45,546 bases of DNA, from positions 1 through 45,546 of the forward strand of contig CAZOJQ010000022.1 of assembly GCA_964580185.1 (NCBI GenBank), given 5' to 3'. A model generated the notes under the pieces. The model ran no database searches. It worked only from the letters and a program-made list of their open reading frames with translations, and was not told the DNA's origin. The DNA is from CAYWWY01 sp964580185. Its GTDB lineage: Bacteria; Thermotogota; Thermotogae; MWEM01. Position numbers and translations under genes: made by a program. This document shows, in pieces, positions 32,946 through 42,494 of the stretch (its first letter is position 1; every line of letters starts with the position of its first letter).

Positions 32946-34079
32946 TTGCTTATCCGAAATGTTTGCTTGCTCCAAAAAGGAATGGAAATTCCTCATGTAT
33001 CAGTCGGATATAATCAACAAATCCAATCGATCGAAAAGTGCAAGGGAACATCAAAAGAAGGCCCTGATTGGGATGGCTATTTTCTTGTCCCTGGATTCGT
33101 CGATGTTCATATCCACGGAGCAGCCGGGTTTGATACGTGCGATAATTCCAAAGAGTCTCTTTTTGAGATCGAAACCTTCTTGTACTCCAAAGGAGTGACC
33201 CGCTTTCTTCCAACAACCCTGTCGCTTTCCCATGAGCAAATCATTTCGATCCTTGAAACAGTTCGGGGGTATATGCAGTCGCATGAAAACACTTCGATTG
33301 TTGGTGTACATTTGGAAGGACCCTATTTGAACCCACAGAAAAAAGGAGCGCATCAGGAATCACTAATCCGTCCTTTTTCTCACGAAGAATGGAATGACCT
33401 GATCCTTTATTCGGATCTGATTCGGATTATTACTCTTGCCCCTGAAATTCCAGAAAACTCAATGATGATCCCGGTACTCCGAAAGGAAGGGATTCACGTA
33501 TCGATTGGCCATACCAACGCCACCTATGGTCAATGCCTACAGGCACTTGATCAAGGGGCGAGCCGTTTTACCCATTTATTCAATGCGATGGGTAGTCTTC
33601 ATCATCGGGAACCATCCGCTTCTGGAGCTGGATTGCTTACAAATGCATTCGTGGAATTGGTCTGTGATCGTCTTCATATCTGTGAAGGGGTGGTCCGCTT
33701 GGCTTTCCAAGCGAAGGATCCAAATCAGATTGTCCTAATTACTGATTCCATGAGAGCTACCGGTTTGCCGTACGGAAGGTATTCCTTAGGAGAACTTGAA
33801 GTTCAAGTAGGCCCAGATGGTTGTCGGTTAGCAGATGGTACTCTAGCCGGTTCCACTCTGACAATGGATCAAGCATTAAAGAATGCGAGAGAAATTACCG
33901 GCCTTTCTTTATCGAGAATTATTGGATCAGCAACTTCTGCCCCTGCCAGCAGCGCCGGATTGGAAGAAGGCTGGATCGATCTGGGTCAACCAGCCGATAT
34001 GGCCATTCTCTCACCCGATCTAACTGTCGTTGCTACGATTAAGGGAGGCAAAACTGTTTTTGGAGCGCTTCAACCATGA
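32946..34079 (+). CDS. nagA: N-acetylglucosamine-6-phosphate deacetylase
   Basis: 377 residues, amidohydrolase superfamily. It removes acetate from GlcNAc-6-phosphate in amino-sugar use and wall recycling. Seen: FVDVHIHGAAGFDT (metal site), VGVHLEGPYLN with the metal Glu, SIGHTNATY, THLFNAMGSLHHREP, and the catalytic Asp in LITDSMRATG. The start is a TTG 5-6 nt after AGGAGG. The end overlaps the hutI start (ATGA). No nagB is in the window. Confidence 0.93.
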   Translation: MLIRNVCLLQKGMEIPHVSVGYNQQIQSIEKCKGTSKEGPDWDGYFLVPGFVDVHIHGAAGFDTCDNSKESLFEIETFLYSKGVTRFLPTTLSLSHEQIISILETVRGYMQSHENTSIVGVHLEGPYLNPQKKGAHQESLIRPFSHEEWNDLILYSDLIRIITLAPEIPENSMMIPVLRKEGIHVSIGHTNATYGQCLQALDQGASRFTHLFNAMGSLHHREPSASGAGLLTNAFVELVCDRLHICEGVVRLAFQAKDPNQIVLITDSMRATGLPYGRYSLGELEVQVGPDGCRLADGTLAGSTLTMDQALKNAREITGLSLSRIIGSATSAPASSAGLEEGWIDLGQPADMAILSPDLTVVATIKGGKTVFGALQP

Positions 34080-35353
34080 GCATAGTGATCCAGAATATTA
34101 GTCAGTTGGTGACCTCGATTGGAAGCAAGGCAGCCCATGGACCAGAGATGTCCGCAATTAAAGAATGGAACAATGTGGATGTCTGGATTCAAGATGGATT
34201 GATCCAAAAAATCCTTCCCTCCAAAAGCAAAACTCCTCCATGGGAAGAGTATCGACTTATAGATGCCGAAAACGCAGTCGCGACACCTGGGATGATCGAC
34301 CCCCATACCCATATCCCCTTTTTTGGGTTTCGTTACAATGAATTTTATCAAAGAGCACAGGGAAAAAGCTATATGGAGATTATGAAATCAGGAGGAGGGA
34401 TTTTGCACTCTTCGCAGCAAGTGCGAAAAGCGTCAGTCGACGAGATCGTTGACTTCAACTTACCTTTCACTCGTTCCATGCTTCATCATGGGGTAACGGT
34501 ATTTGAAGGGAAATCGGGTTATGGATTGAATTCCCAGGCCGAAATTAAGCAATTGTATGCCCTTCAAAGGATGGATCAAATAATCCCACAGAAAGTGTGT
34601 ATGACCTTCCTCGGAGCCCATGCTGTCCCCAAAGAGTTTTTAACCGCTGATGAATACTTAGATATGGTTATCCATGAGATGCTTCCTGAAGTATTGGCTC
34701 GTTTTCCCCAAAGAATGTGTGTTGACATTTTTTGCGAAGAAGGGGTTTTTACCCTGGCACAAAGCAGACGGTTCTTGGAACGAGCGAAAGAACTAGGCTT
34801 CGACCTAAAAATCCACGCAGAAGAGATCGCCTTTCTTGGAGGAAGTATCCTTGGATGTGAATTGGGGGCATTATCCGTTGAACACCTCATCCAGATTTCT
34901 GAAGAGGGGATCCAAACGCTCTCAAAGTCTCAAACTGTCGCTGTCTTGCTTCCCGGGACCAGTTTCTTTCTAAAAAAACCGTTTGCCCCAGCTAGAAAAC
35001 TCATCGATAAAGGTGCCGCTGTGGCTTTGGCAACTGATTTCAACCCTGGATCTTGTCCAATTCTCGCCCCTTCTTTAATCGCCAACTTAGCTGCCAATCA
35101 CTTTCAAATGACTGCTGCAGAGATTCTCACAGCAATGACGCTTAATGCCGCTGCTGCCCTCGGAATCTCGCAAGGATACGGAACGCTAGAAGAAGGAAAA
35201 AAAGCCCATTTGATCCTATGGGACCTTCCCGACTATTCAGCGTTCCCCTATTTACCTGGTCATGACCGGGTTATCTCGGTTTTTATTGAAGATCAATTCT
35301 TTCCTGTTAAAGATTTTGTTAGGGAAGAGAACAAAAGAAGAAGCAACCCATAG
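34076..35353 (+). CDS. hutI: Imidazolonepropionase
   Basis: 425 residues. Third step of histidine degradation: opens 4-imidazolone-5-propanoate to N-formimino-glutamate. Metal and substrate motifs are present: GMIDPHTHIPFFG, FEGKSGYGLN, LKIHAEEIA, and ATDFNPGSCP. It is four bases overlapped with nagA, itself an amidohydrolase, but hutH, hutU and a formimino-glutamate enzyme are not in the window, so the pathway must be completed elsewhere, or the enzyme has a related substrate. Confidence 0.9.
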   Translation: MSIVIQNISQLVTSIGSKAAHGPEMSAIKEWNNVDVWIQDGLIQKILPSKSKTPPWEEYRLIDAENAVATPGMIDPHTHIPFFGFRYNEFYQRAQGKSYMEIMKSGGGILHSSQQVRKASVDEIVDFNLPFTRSMLHHGVTVFEGKSGYGLNSQAEIKQLYALQRMDQIIPQKVCMTFLGAHAVPKEFLTADEYLDMVIHEMLPEVLARFPQRMCVDIFCEEGVFTLAQSRRFLERAKELGFDLKIHAEEIAFLGGSILGCELGALSVEHLIQISEEGIQTLSKSQTVAVLLPGTSFFLKKPFAPARKLIDKGAAVALATDFNPGSCPILAPSLIANLAANHFQMTAAEILTAMTLNAAAALGISQGYGTLEEGKKAHLILWDLPDYSAFPYLPGHDRVISVFIEDQFFPVKDFVREENKRRSNP

Positions 35354-35369
35354 AAAGGGAGGGGATGGT

Positions 35370-35990
35370 ATGCAAGTGTTCATCATTATCCTTCAAATCT
35401 TGTTTTGGATTGTCCAAGTGGCTCTTCTCATCGTATATTGGGCCATTGAATGCAGTGTGAGCATCCGCCATAAAGGGAAAAACGTTTCGACGATTATTCG
35501 ATTTGTTTTTATCCCAATCATTGGTATTCTCTTTCTCGCATTGCTTGGGTGGGGTACGGGATCTTTTTGGTTTGTGATTTACCTTGGGATACTGTTTCTG
35601 TACAAGTATGTGCTTAACTATGAAAATGATCCTGACCTAGAAATCTATAATCTTCTGGAGCAAGTGGAAAAGACCGAAGATTTGGAAGGGTTGGCAGAAA
35701 AAATGAAGTATCTTCTATCGAAAAGGTCTCATACTTGGATTCGATCGCTTCGGTTTGATCTGGACGAAAAGGCTTCCGGTACAGAGGTAACTGTACGGAT
35801 CCCCCTTTTCTTGGTTTTCCTGGGAAAATGGTTTTCTTGGGGCAAAGATTTTTCCGTGAAGATCAACAAACAGCAATATAAGCTTTCTTTTTCGATAATT
35901 AAAGAAATCATTACCCATCCTGATTTGGATAAAGTCCGGGTATATGTTTCCTCAAGAGATGGCGAAAAGGTGAATGTCCGTTTTGTCTAA
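35370..35990 (+). CDS. Small membrane protein of unknown function
   Basis: 206 residues. Residues about 1-26 and 45-85 hold three hydrophobic helices (FIIILQILFWIVQVALLIVYW, roughly; then a longer hairpin). The rest is a charged cytoplasmic-type tail of about 120 residues with no recognised domain. The ATG at 35370 is chosen because GGGAGGGG precedes it; a longer frame would lie inside hutI. Its 3' end overlaps miaB by 17 bp, so it belongs to the same transcript. Confidence 0.7.
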   Translation: MQVFIIILQILFWIVQVALLIVYWAIECSVSIRHKGKNVSTIIRFVFIPIIGILFLALLGWGTGSFWFVIYLGILFLYKYVLNYENDPDLEIYNLLEQVEKTEDLEGLAEKMKYLLSKRSHTWIRSLRFDLDEKASGTEVTVRIPLFLVFLGKWFSWGKDFSVKINKQQYKLSFSIIKEIITHPDLDKVRVYVSSRDGEKVNVRFV

Positions 35991-37311
35991 GGGGTTTTGG
36001 ATCGAAACGTATGGATGCCAAATGAATGTCCATGACTCAGAAGTCATGGGAGGCATACTAATGAAAATGGGATGCCATCCAGTCGGCAAACTGAACCAAG
36101 CTGAACTGATCATCATCAATACATGTGCAATCCGAGAAAAGGCCGTCAATAAGGCTTATGGAATGATTGGGAGAGCGTACCATGAGAAAAAGCTCCGTTC
36201 TCAAACAATCATAGGTGTAACTGGTTGTGTTGTTGAGATAGAAAAGGAACGGATCCTTCAACGAAAAGGAGTTGACTTCGCCCTCGGTACCCGAGCGATC
36301 CATCAATTACCCGAGATGATCTCGAAAGCATCCATAGGGAAACGGTCATTCTCTGTAATGGATGGGATGCCAGACGACCAATCGCAGATGCCTCGGTTCC
36401 GGAAAAACCAGCACCATGCTTGGATTACGATAATCCACGGTTGTGATCGTTTCTGTTCCTATTGTATCGTACCATACGCCCGGGGGAGAGAAAAAAGTCG
36501 TCAAATGAGTGATATTCTAAGTGAAGTAACTCGCTTTGCCAAAGAAGGAGCTAAAGAGATCACCTTTCTGGGACAGAACGTAGACGCCTATGGTTCTGAC
36601 CTACTCACAGATAAAGCGCGATTTCCTACATTGTTAGCAGAAGCTGCAAAAATCGAAGGGATTGAACGCTTTTGGTTTATGACGTCGTATCCGAGCGACT
36701 TTAGTTCAGAGTTAATCGATACCATTGCTTCTATCCCGAAAATCGCTCGTTCGATTCACTTGCCTGTTCAATCAGGTAGCGATTCGATTTTGAGAAAGAT
36801 GAATCGACGCTACTCTCGTTTGGAGTACCTTGATCTCCTTAAGTCAATTCGCGATCATATACCGGATGCATCGATTAGTAGCGATGTAATTGTCGGATTC
36901 CCCACGGAAACCGATTCCGATTTTGAAGAAACTGTTTCTCTAATTCGAGAAGCGCGGTTCGAACGATTGAATCTAGCAATGTTTTCTCCCCGCCCTGGAA
37001 CCGTAGCTGCAACAAAGTATTTGGACGATGTATCGGAATGCGAAAAAAACCGAAGGCTCCGTTATCTGCTGGAACTTCAAAAATCCATCAACGCTGAGAT
37101 CAACACGTCTTTTTTGGGCGCGTCTGTTGAGGTAATAGTCGAATCACCGATCAAACCTGAAAGCGATTTGTATTATGGAAGAACCAATCAAAACAAAATT
37201 GTCATTTTTCCAGCTACACTTGATGATGTGGGGAAAACCGTGCTTGTACGAATCGATAAGATAACGGCTGGACCTTTGTATGGAAGCATTTTGGAAGGGG
37301 TGGCTGTTTGA
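35974..37311 (+). CDS. miaB: tRNA-2-methylthio-N6-dimethylallyladenosine synthase
   Basis: 445 residues, normal for MiaB. It adds a methylthio group to i6A37 of tRNAs. The UPF0004 domain has its three cysteines (ETYGCQMNVHDSE, NTCAIREKA, GCVVE), the radical-SAM triad is in GCDRFCSYCIVPYARG, and the C-terminal TRAM region is present (about 375-440). The ATG at 35974 overlaps the upstream gene. A TTG nine bases on (35983) could be the true start, as the ribosome-binding-like AAGGTG is too close to the ATG. The TGA overlaps the mutS TTG. Confidence 0.94.
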   Translation: MSVLSKGFWIETYGCQMNVHDSEVMGGILMKMGCHPVGKLNQAELIIINTCAIREKAVNKAYGMIGRAYHEKKLRSQTIIGVTGCVVEIEKERILQRKGVDFALGTRAIHQLPEMISKASIGKRSFSVMDGMPDDQSQMPRFRKNQHHAWITIIHGCDRFCSYCIVPYARGREKSRQMSDILSEVTRFAKEGAKEITFLGQNVDAYGSDLLTDKARFPTLLAEAAKIEGIERFWFMTSYPSDFSSELIDTIASIPKIARSIHLPVQSGSDSILRKMNRRYSRLEYLDLLKSIRDHIPDASISSDVIVGFPTETDSDFEETVSLIREARFERLNLAMFSPRPGTVAATKYLDDVSECEKNRRLRYLLELQKSINAEINTSFLGASVEVIVESPIKPESDLYYGRTNQNKIVIFPATLDDVGKTVLVRIDKITAGPLYGSILEGVAV

Positions 37312-39857
37312 AACTGACACCCATGATGCGCCAGTATCATGAGATTAAAGCGCGGTATCCAGACAGTATCCTTCTTTTTCGCCTTGGAGACTTTTACGAA
37401 GGATTTCTCGAAGACGCAAAGATCCTATCTAGAACGCTTCAATTGGTACTCACCTCAAGGAATTCCATCCCAATGGCCGGAATTCCCTATCATGCTCTAG
37501 ACCCGTACTTGAAAAAACTGATCTCCGCAGGATATAAAGTGGCGATTTGTGACCAGATTGAAGATCCTGCGCAAGCAAAGGGTATCGTGAAAAGAGACGT
37601 AACACGAGTTGTCACACCAGGGACAGTAATTGAAGAAGGGTTGCTTGAACAAGGAGACGCTTCTTTTCTGGCATGCATTGTCGAAGATACACGCTTTTCA
37701 ATCTTGTTTCTTGATATTTCTCAGAATCATGGGATGGTCTATATCCATGAAACTTGGGAAGAAGTGATCGATCGGCTTTGCCAATATCATCCTTCTCAAG
37801 TCCTTTTGTCAGAAGGAACAGAATGGGAATATCGCAAAGAACACCTATTGAAGGTTTTACCCGAATTGTTTATCGAACTCCTACCGACTTGGTACTTCAA
37901 TCCCTCCAAAGCCTCTGAAGAGGTGCGAGAAGCATGTTCTACCCCGGGAAGCCGTTTACACAACACTGATTTCTTGGAGTATCCCAACGAAGCTTTGATT
38001 GCACTAGCTGCAACCATAAAGTATATGGATTACCAAAAACTGAGTCTCAATACGACGATTACTCCTCCTAAACTGATTCATTCCGATGAGTTTATGGGGA
38101 TTGATGCTGCGACTCAAGAAAACCTTGACCTTTTCCCTCAAAAAAGAGGCAATGGGAAAAGCAGAAACCTGTTTCAACACCTAAATCGGTGTAAAACTGC
38201 AGCAGGAGCCCGGCTTCTTCGAAGTTGGATCCACGCGCCGATTCGGGATCTTGGAGGAATCCAGGAGAGGCAAGACCTCGTTCAAGCATTTCTTGAGAAT
38301 CCCCAAGAGTTGGACACAATATGTTTGGCTCTGGAGGAAACCTATGACCTTGCCCGGATCAATGTCCGATTGCAATTGCATAAATCGTCCGTAAAAGACA
38401 TAGTCTCTCTGCAAAAAACCTTGTCTCAGATTCCTACCATCCAGGATGTAGTCCAATCGCTTTTTGATTACAATCCCACGACTTCGTCTTTGTACCATTC
38501 TCTCATCTCTGGACTCGATCCGTTACCCAAGCTATCTCAATATCTCCAAATCGCTGTACAGAAAGACCCTTCAGGTCATTTGGGGGACGGGAAAACCATT
38601 GAAATTGGGTTTGACCATGATTTAGACGAATATCGGGACCTTATGAACAAAACCGATGAACGACTCCGTTCCTTGGAATCTGCAGAACGCGCCCGAACCA
38701 AAATCTCTTCTTTGAAGATCGGACATAACAACGTTTATGGATTTTATATTGAAGTATCAAAAGCTCAGACCCCAAAAGTACCGGATGATTACATTCGAAA
38801 GCAAACTTTGGTTTCAAACGAACGATATACCACGAAAAACCTTCAAGAATTGGAAGAGAAAATTTCCCATGCACGCGAATGGGTTTCGCGCTTGGAGCAT
38901 TCCGCCATTGAGAAAGTTGTATCAGAAATCACAAGATATCGCGAATCTTTGAGTCTGCTAAGCACAGCCTTAGCCACAATTGACGTTCTTCAATCTTTAG
39001 CTCGATCCGCACTGCAGTTTGGTTACTGCCGACCCATATTCACTCAGACCCCTAAAATCGAAATCCTACAAGGGCGCCACCCTGTGTTGGAAAATGAAGA
39101 AGAGCACTTCCATCCCAATAATCTCGAACTGTGCGGAAAAGAACGGTTTGTGATCCTTACTGGTCCCAATATGTCAGGAAAATCGACATTTCTTCGCCAA
39201 TCTGCTCTGATTTGCGTAATGGCACAAATAGGAAGTTTTGTCCCTGCTCAAAAAGCCATACTACCAATTGTCGACCGAGTTTTTTCGCGGATTGGCGCTC
39301 GGGACGACATCGCATCCGGAAAGTCCACTTTTTTGGTGGAGATGAACGAAACAGCTGCAATTTTGCATCATGCGACAGAGAAATCTCTTGTGTTACTAGA
39401 CGAAGTAGGCAGAGGCACCAGTACGTATGACGGAATCAGTATCGCTTGGGCTGTATCCGAATACCTTCATTCGATCCTTTCCCCTTTTTGCTTGTTTGCA
39501 ACCCATTATAACGAGTTGACAGAACTGGCTACGGTCTATCCGGGGATTGTCAATATGCGGGTTAAAGTTCTTGAGGAACAAGGAGAAGTGATCTTCCTTC
39601 ACCAGGTAGAACCTGGGATTTCCGATAAGAGTTATGGGATCGAAGTTGCGAAAATCGCTGGATTGCCTTCTCATGTAGTGGAAAGAGCTGCGGAAGTTTT
39701 GGATGCAATCACCCGAGAAAACCATCTAAAAAAAAGAGTTCGCGTTTTGGGCGAAGGAGAGCTCGAACAAGTTAAAAAAAGCGCGCAAACGAGGAAAAAT
39801 ATCTCAAGTCAACAGTTGACCATCTTCGATTCTTCCGTTCATGACACAAACTCATGA
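37308..39857 (+). CDS. mutS: DNA mismatch repair protein MutS
   Basis: 849 residues, full length. The N-terminal mismatch-reading F-x-E is in RLGDFYEGF. The ATPase domain holds Walker A GPNMSGKST at about 620, LLDEVGRGTST, and the terminal helix-turn-helix AKIAGLPSHVVERA. It recognises base mismatches and recruits MutL, which is not in this window. The start is a TTG overlapping the miaB stop. Confidence 0.96.
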   Translation: MKLTPMMRQYHEIKARYPDSILLFRLGDFYEGFLEDAKILSRTLQLVLTSRNSIPMAGIPYHALDPYLKKLISAGYKVAICDQIEDPAQAKGIVKRDVTRVVTPGTVIEEGLLEQGDASFLACIVEDTRFSILFLDISQNHGMVYIHETWEEVIDRLCQYHPSQVLLSEGTEWEYRKEHLLKVLPELFIELLPTWYFNPSKASEEVREACSTPGSRLHNTDFLEYPNEALIALAATIKYMDYQKLSLNTTITPPKLIHSDEFMGIDAATQENLDLFPQKRGNGKSRNLFQHLNRCKTAAGARLLRSWIHAPIRDLGGIQERQDLVQAFLENPQELDTICLALEETYDLARINVRLQLHKSSVKDIVSLQKTLSQIPTIQDVVQSLFDYNPTTSSLYHSLISGLDPLPKLSQYLQIAVQKDPSGHLGDGKTIEIGFDHDLDEYRDLMNKTDERLRSLESAERARTKISSLKIGHNNVYGFYIEVSKAQTPKVPDDYIRKQTLVSNERYTTKNLQELEEKISHAREWVSRLEHSAIEKVVSEITRYRESLSLLSTALATIDVLQSLARSALQFGYCRPIFTQTPKIEILQGRHPVLENEEEHFHPNNLELCGKERFVILTGPNMSGKSTFLRQSALICVMAQIGSFVPAQKAILPIVDRVFSRIGARDDIASGKSTFLVEMNETAAILHHATEKSLVLLDEVGRGTSTYDGISIAWAVSEYLHSILSPFCLFATHYNELTELATVYPGIVNMRVKVLEEQGEVIFLHQVEPGISDKSYGIEVAKIAGLPSHVVERAAEVLDAITRENHLKKRVRVLGEGELEQVKKSAQTRKNISSQQLTIFDSSVHDTNS

Positions 39858-39891
39858 TCGAACCATTTTCACACTACGGAATCGTCCTGCA

Positions 39892-39900
39892 TGGTATAAT
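39892..39900 (+). promoter_or_regulatory. Extended -10 promoter of clpC
   Basis: TGG-TATAAT, about 100 bp before the clpC start. No good -35 at 16-18 bp (a TTCACA is 21 bp away). No CIRCE or CtsR-type repeat is recognised in the leader. Confidence 0.6.
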
Positions 39901-40001
39901 ACTGCTGGATAATGTGAATTCTCATTTCCCTCTTTGCGTCACAAATGCTAATACTAAACAAATGATCTACGATTGCGTGGTTTTCTGGAGGTGATTTGAT
40001 C

Positions 40002-42494
40002 ATGTTTTTTGACAAATTTACGAATAAAGCTGCAGAAACTTTTCTCAATTCTCAGCGGGAAGCAGAAGCGTTGGGTCATTCCAAAATTGATCCCGAACAT
40101 TTTTTGCTGGCTGTTTTAAAAGACCCAAACAATATGGTGACAGAGATCATCCATGGGCAATATGGAATTGAATATACAACCGTCCGGAATTCCGTGATCC
40201 AGACTTTGGGTCGAGGCATGAGGAATATTCTAGCCATGTCCCCAACAGTATCGGATTCCATGAGAAGAATTTTGGAGCTTTCCATTGAAGAAGCGAAGAT
40301 GTTTGGCCAATCTCATATTGCTATGGAGCACATTTTCCTTGCTGCTCTTCGGGATGGACAAAATGGCATTGTTCGCGCCCTTCAATCGCTCAATGTTGAT
40401 TCGACTACTGTCGCTCGTGAATTGATGTCTCGTTTGAATCCGGACACTGGAAACGAAAAAGCAACCTCACCGAACCAAACAGCAGCTTTGATCAAGCAAT
40501 TAGAAAATTATGGGGAAAGTTTGAACGAACTCGCAAAAAAAGGAGCTTTAGATCCAGTAATTGGAAGGAACACAGAGATCGAACGGATGATGCAAGTCTT
40601 GGTTCGCCGGAAGAAAAACAATCCGGTTTTGATGGGAGAACCCGGAGTGGGAAAAACCGCGATTGTGGAAGGGCTTGTTGAGCGGATTGTTCGAGAAGAA
40701 GTGCCAGAAATGCTCAAAAACAAGGTTGTATTCTCTTTAGACATTGCTTCTCTTGTCGCAGGAACCAAGTATAGGGGTGAGTTTGAGAAAAGGATTAAAA
40801 AGATGATCCAGATTGTCAAAAAAGACCCCAATATCATCTTGTTTATCGATGAACTCCATACGATCGTTGGCGCGGGTGCTGCAGAGGGAGCAGTAGACGC
40901 TTCGAATATACTGAAACCTTCTTTGGCAAATGGGGATATTCGATGTATTGGCGCAACGACTCCGGACGAATATCGGAAGTATATCGAGAAAGACGCTGCA
41001 TTAGAACGACGCTTTCAGAAGATTTATATCCAAGAACCCACGACTAAAGAAACATTGGACATCTTACAAGGGCTTAAAGAGAAATATGAATTACACCATA
41101 AGGTTCAATACACCAATGAAGCTCTAGAAGACGCGGTAAAGCTTTCAAAAGCCTACATCACCGATCATTTTCTTCCAGACATGGCGATCGATGTTATTGA
41201 CGAAGCAGGAGCCCGAAAGCGGCTCATGGCTGTTACGGTTCCTCAAGAACTCAAGTCGGATGCTGAAAATCTCCAGATGCTTCGAAATAAAAGAAAGATT
41301 GCTGCTCAACAACAAGACTTTCTCAGCGCGAAACAAATGCAGGAAGAAGAAAGGGAAAAAACCCTTCAATACAACCAGAAATACCAAGCCTGGAAAATCG
41401 AAGCTGATTCGCGTGTCGAAACGGTGGGGATGGACGATGTGGCAAAAGTAATTTCCAGTTGGACGGGGATCCCCTTAACTCGTGTAGCCCAAGATGAAAT
41501 GGCGAAATTGCTTCGATTGGAGGAAGCTTTGCATGTTCGAGTGGTCGGCCAAAATGAACCGATCGAAGCAATCGCTCGTTCGATCCGTAGAGCAAGAAGC
41601 GGGTTGAAAGATCCGAAAAGACCGGTTGGATCCTTTCTATTTTTGGGTCCAACGGGAGTCGGAAAAACGGAATTGGCCAAAACCCTTGCCGAATATCTCT
41701 TCGGTGATGAAAAGGCATTGCTCCGATTCGATATGTCTGAGTATATGGAACGGTTCGCTGTTTCCCGTCTTATTGGGGCTCCTCCTGGGTATGTTGGGTA
41801 CGAAGAAGGAGGCACATTAACCGAAGCGGTTCGAAGAAGACCTTTTTCGGCCATTCTACTCGACGAGATTGAAAAAGCGCACCCTGATACCTTCAATATT
41901 CTTCTTCAGATCATGGATGACGGACGACTGACGGATTCCCAAGGTCGAATTGTGGACTTCAGAAACTCTATCCTGATTATGACCAGTAATATCGGTGGAG
42001 AGATCATCAGTAAGTCAAAACACACAATGGGTTTTGGGATCGATCATTCTGACGATGGCAGCTATCGCGATATGAAGACCACAGTGATGGAAGAGGTTAA
42101 AAAGACTTTTCGCCCTGAGTTCTTGAATCGTTTGGACGAAACCATTGTTTTTCACCAACTTACCCGAGACCATATGAGAGCGATTGTAAATATCCTCATC
42201 AGCCAATTAGGGCAAAGAGTAAAAGAGAAAAACATGACGCTTTCCCTGACCAAAAATGCAAAAGAACTCTTAATGGAAAAAGGATTTGATCCAATCTATG
42301 GTGCAAGGCCTTTGAAACGAGTCATTCAAAAACTCGTAGAAGATCCCCTTTCAGAGGCCATTCTTCAGAAAAGATTCCAGAGTTTGGATCGTGTCGTCAT
42401 TTCTTCAAACCAAAAAGGTGAGATTGTTTTCAAAAAAAGCGCGCCTCGCAAACGAATGAACAAATCTGGAAAAGCCCTCGCGAGTGTGAAGTGA
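40002..42494 (+). CDS. clpC: ClpC-type AAA+ ATPase of the Clp protease
   Basis: 830 residues. Two N-terminal Clp_N repeats (about 1-145), first AAA+ with Walker A GEPGVGKT at 212-219, a short middle domain near 405-455 (ClpC length rather than the long ClpB coil), second AAA+ with GPTGVGKT at 549-556, and the C-terminal D2-small domain. A TMGFGI segment fits the loop that docks on ClpP. It unfolds proteins for ClpP. ATG 40002 suits the GGAGGTGAT site better than the in-frame TTG six bases earlier. The stop overlaps radA. Confidence 0.95.
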   Translation: MFFDKFTNKAAETFLNSQREAEALGHSKIDPEHFLLAVLKDPNNMVTEIIHGQYGIEYTTVRNSVIQTLGRGMRNILAMSPTVSDSMRRILELSIEEAKMFGQSHIAMEHIFLAALRDGQNGIVRALQSLNVDSTTVARELMSRLNPDTGNEKATSPNQTAALIKQLENYGESLNELAKKGALDPVIGRNTEIERMMQVLVRRKKNNPVLMGEPGVGKTAIVEGLVERIVREEVPEMLKNKVVFSLDIASLVAGTKYRGEFEKRIKKMIQIVKKDPNIILFIDELHTIVGAGAAEGAVDASNILKPSLANGDIRCIGATTPDEYRKYIEKDAALERRFQKIYIQEPTTKETLDILQGLKEKYELHHKVQYTNEALEDAVKLSKAYITDHFLPDMAIDVIDEAGARKRLMAVTVPQELKSDAENLQMLRNKRKIAAQQQDFLSAKQMQEEEREKTLQYNQKYQAWKIEADSRVETVGMDDVAKVISSWTGIPLTRVAQDEMAKLLRLEEALHVRVVGQNEPIEAIARSIRRARSGLKDPKRPVGSFLFLGPTGVGKTELAKTLAEYLFGDEKALLRFDMSEYMERFAVSRLIGAPPGYVGYEEGGTLTEAVRRRPFSAILLDEIEKAHPDTFNILLQIMDDGRLTDSQGRIVDFRNSILIMTSNIGGEIISKSKHTMGFGIDHSDDGSYRDMKTTVMEEVKKTFRPEFLNRLDETIVFHQLTRDHMRAIVNILISQLGQRVKEKNMTLSLTKNAKELLMEKGFDPIYGARPLKRVIQKLVEDPLSEAILQKRFQSLDRVVISSNQKGEIVFKKSAPRKRMNKSGKALASVK

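Noticed and set aside
39901..40001. CIRCE or CtsR operator before clpC
   Set aside because: Neither the CIRCE inverted repeat nor the CtsR heptad repeat can be found.
41366..41896. 176-codon minus-strand frame
   Set aside because: Lies antisense within clpC; serine- and arginine-rich composition typical of a shadow frame.
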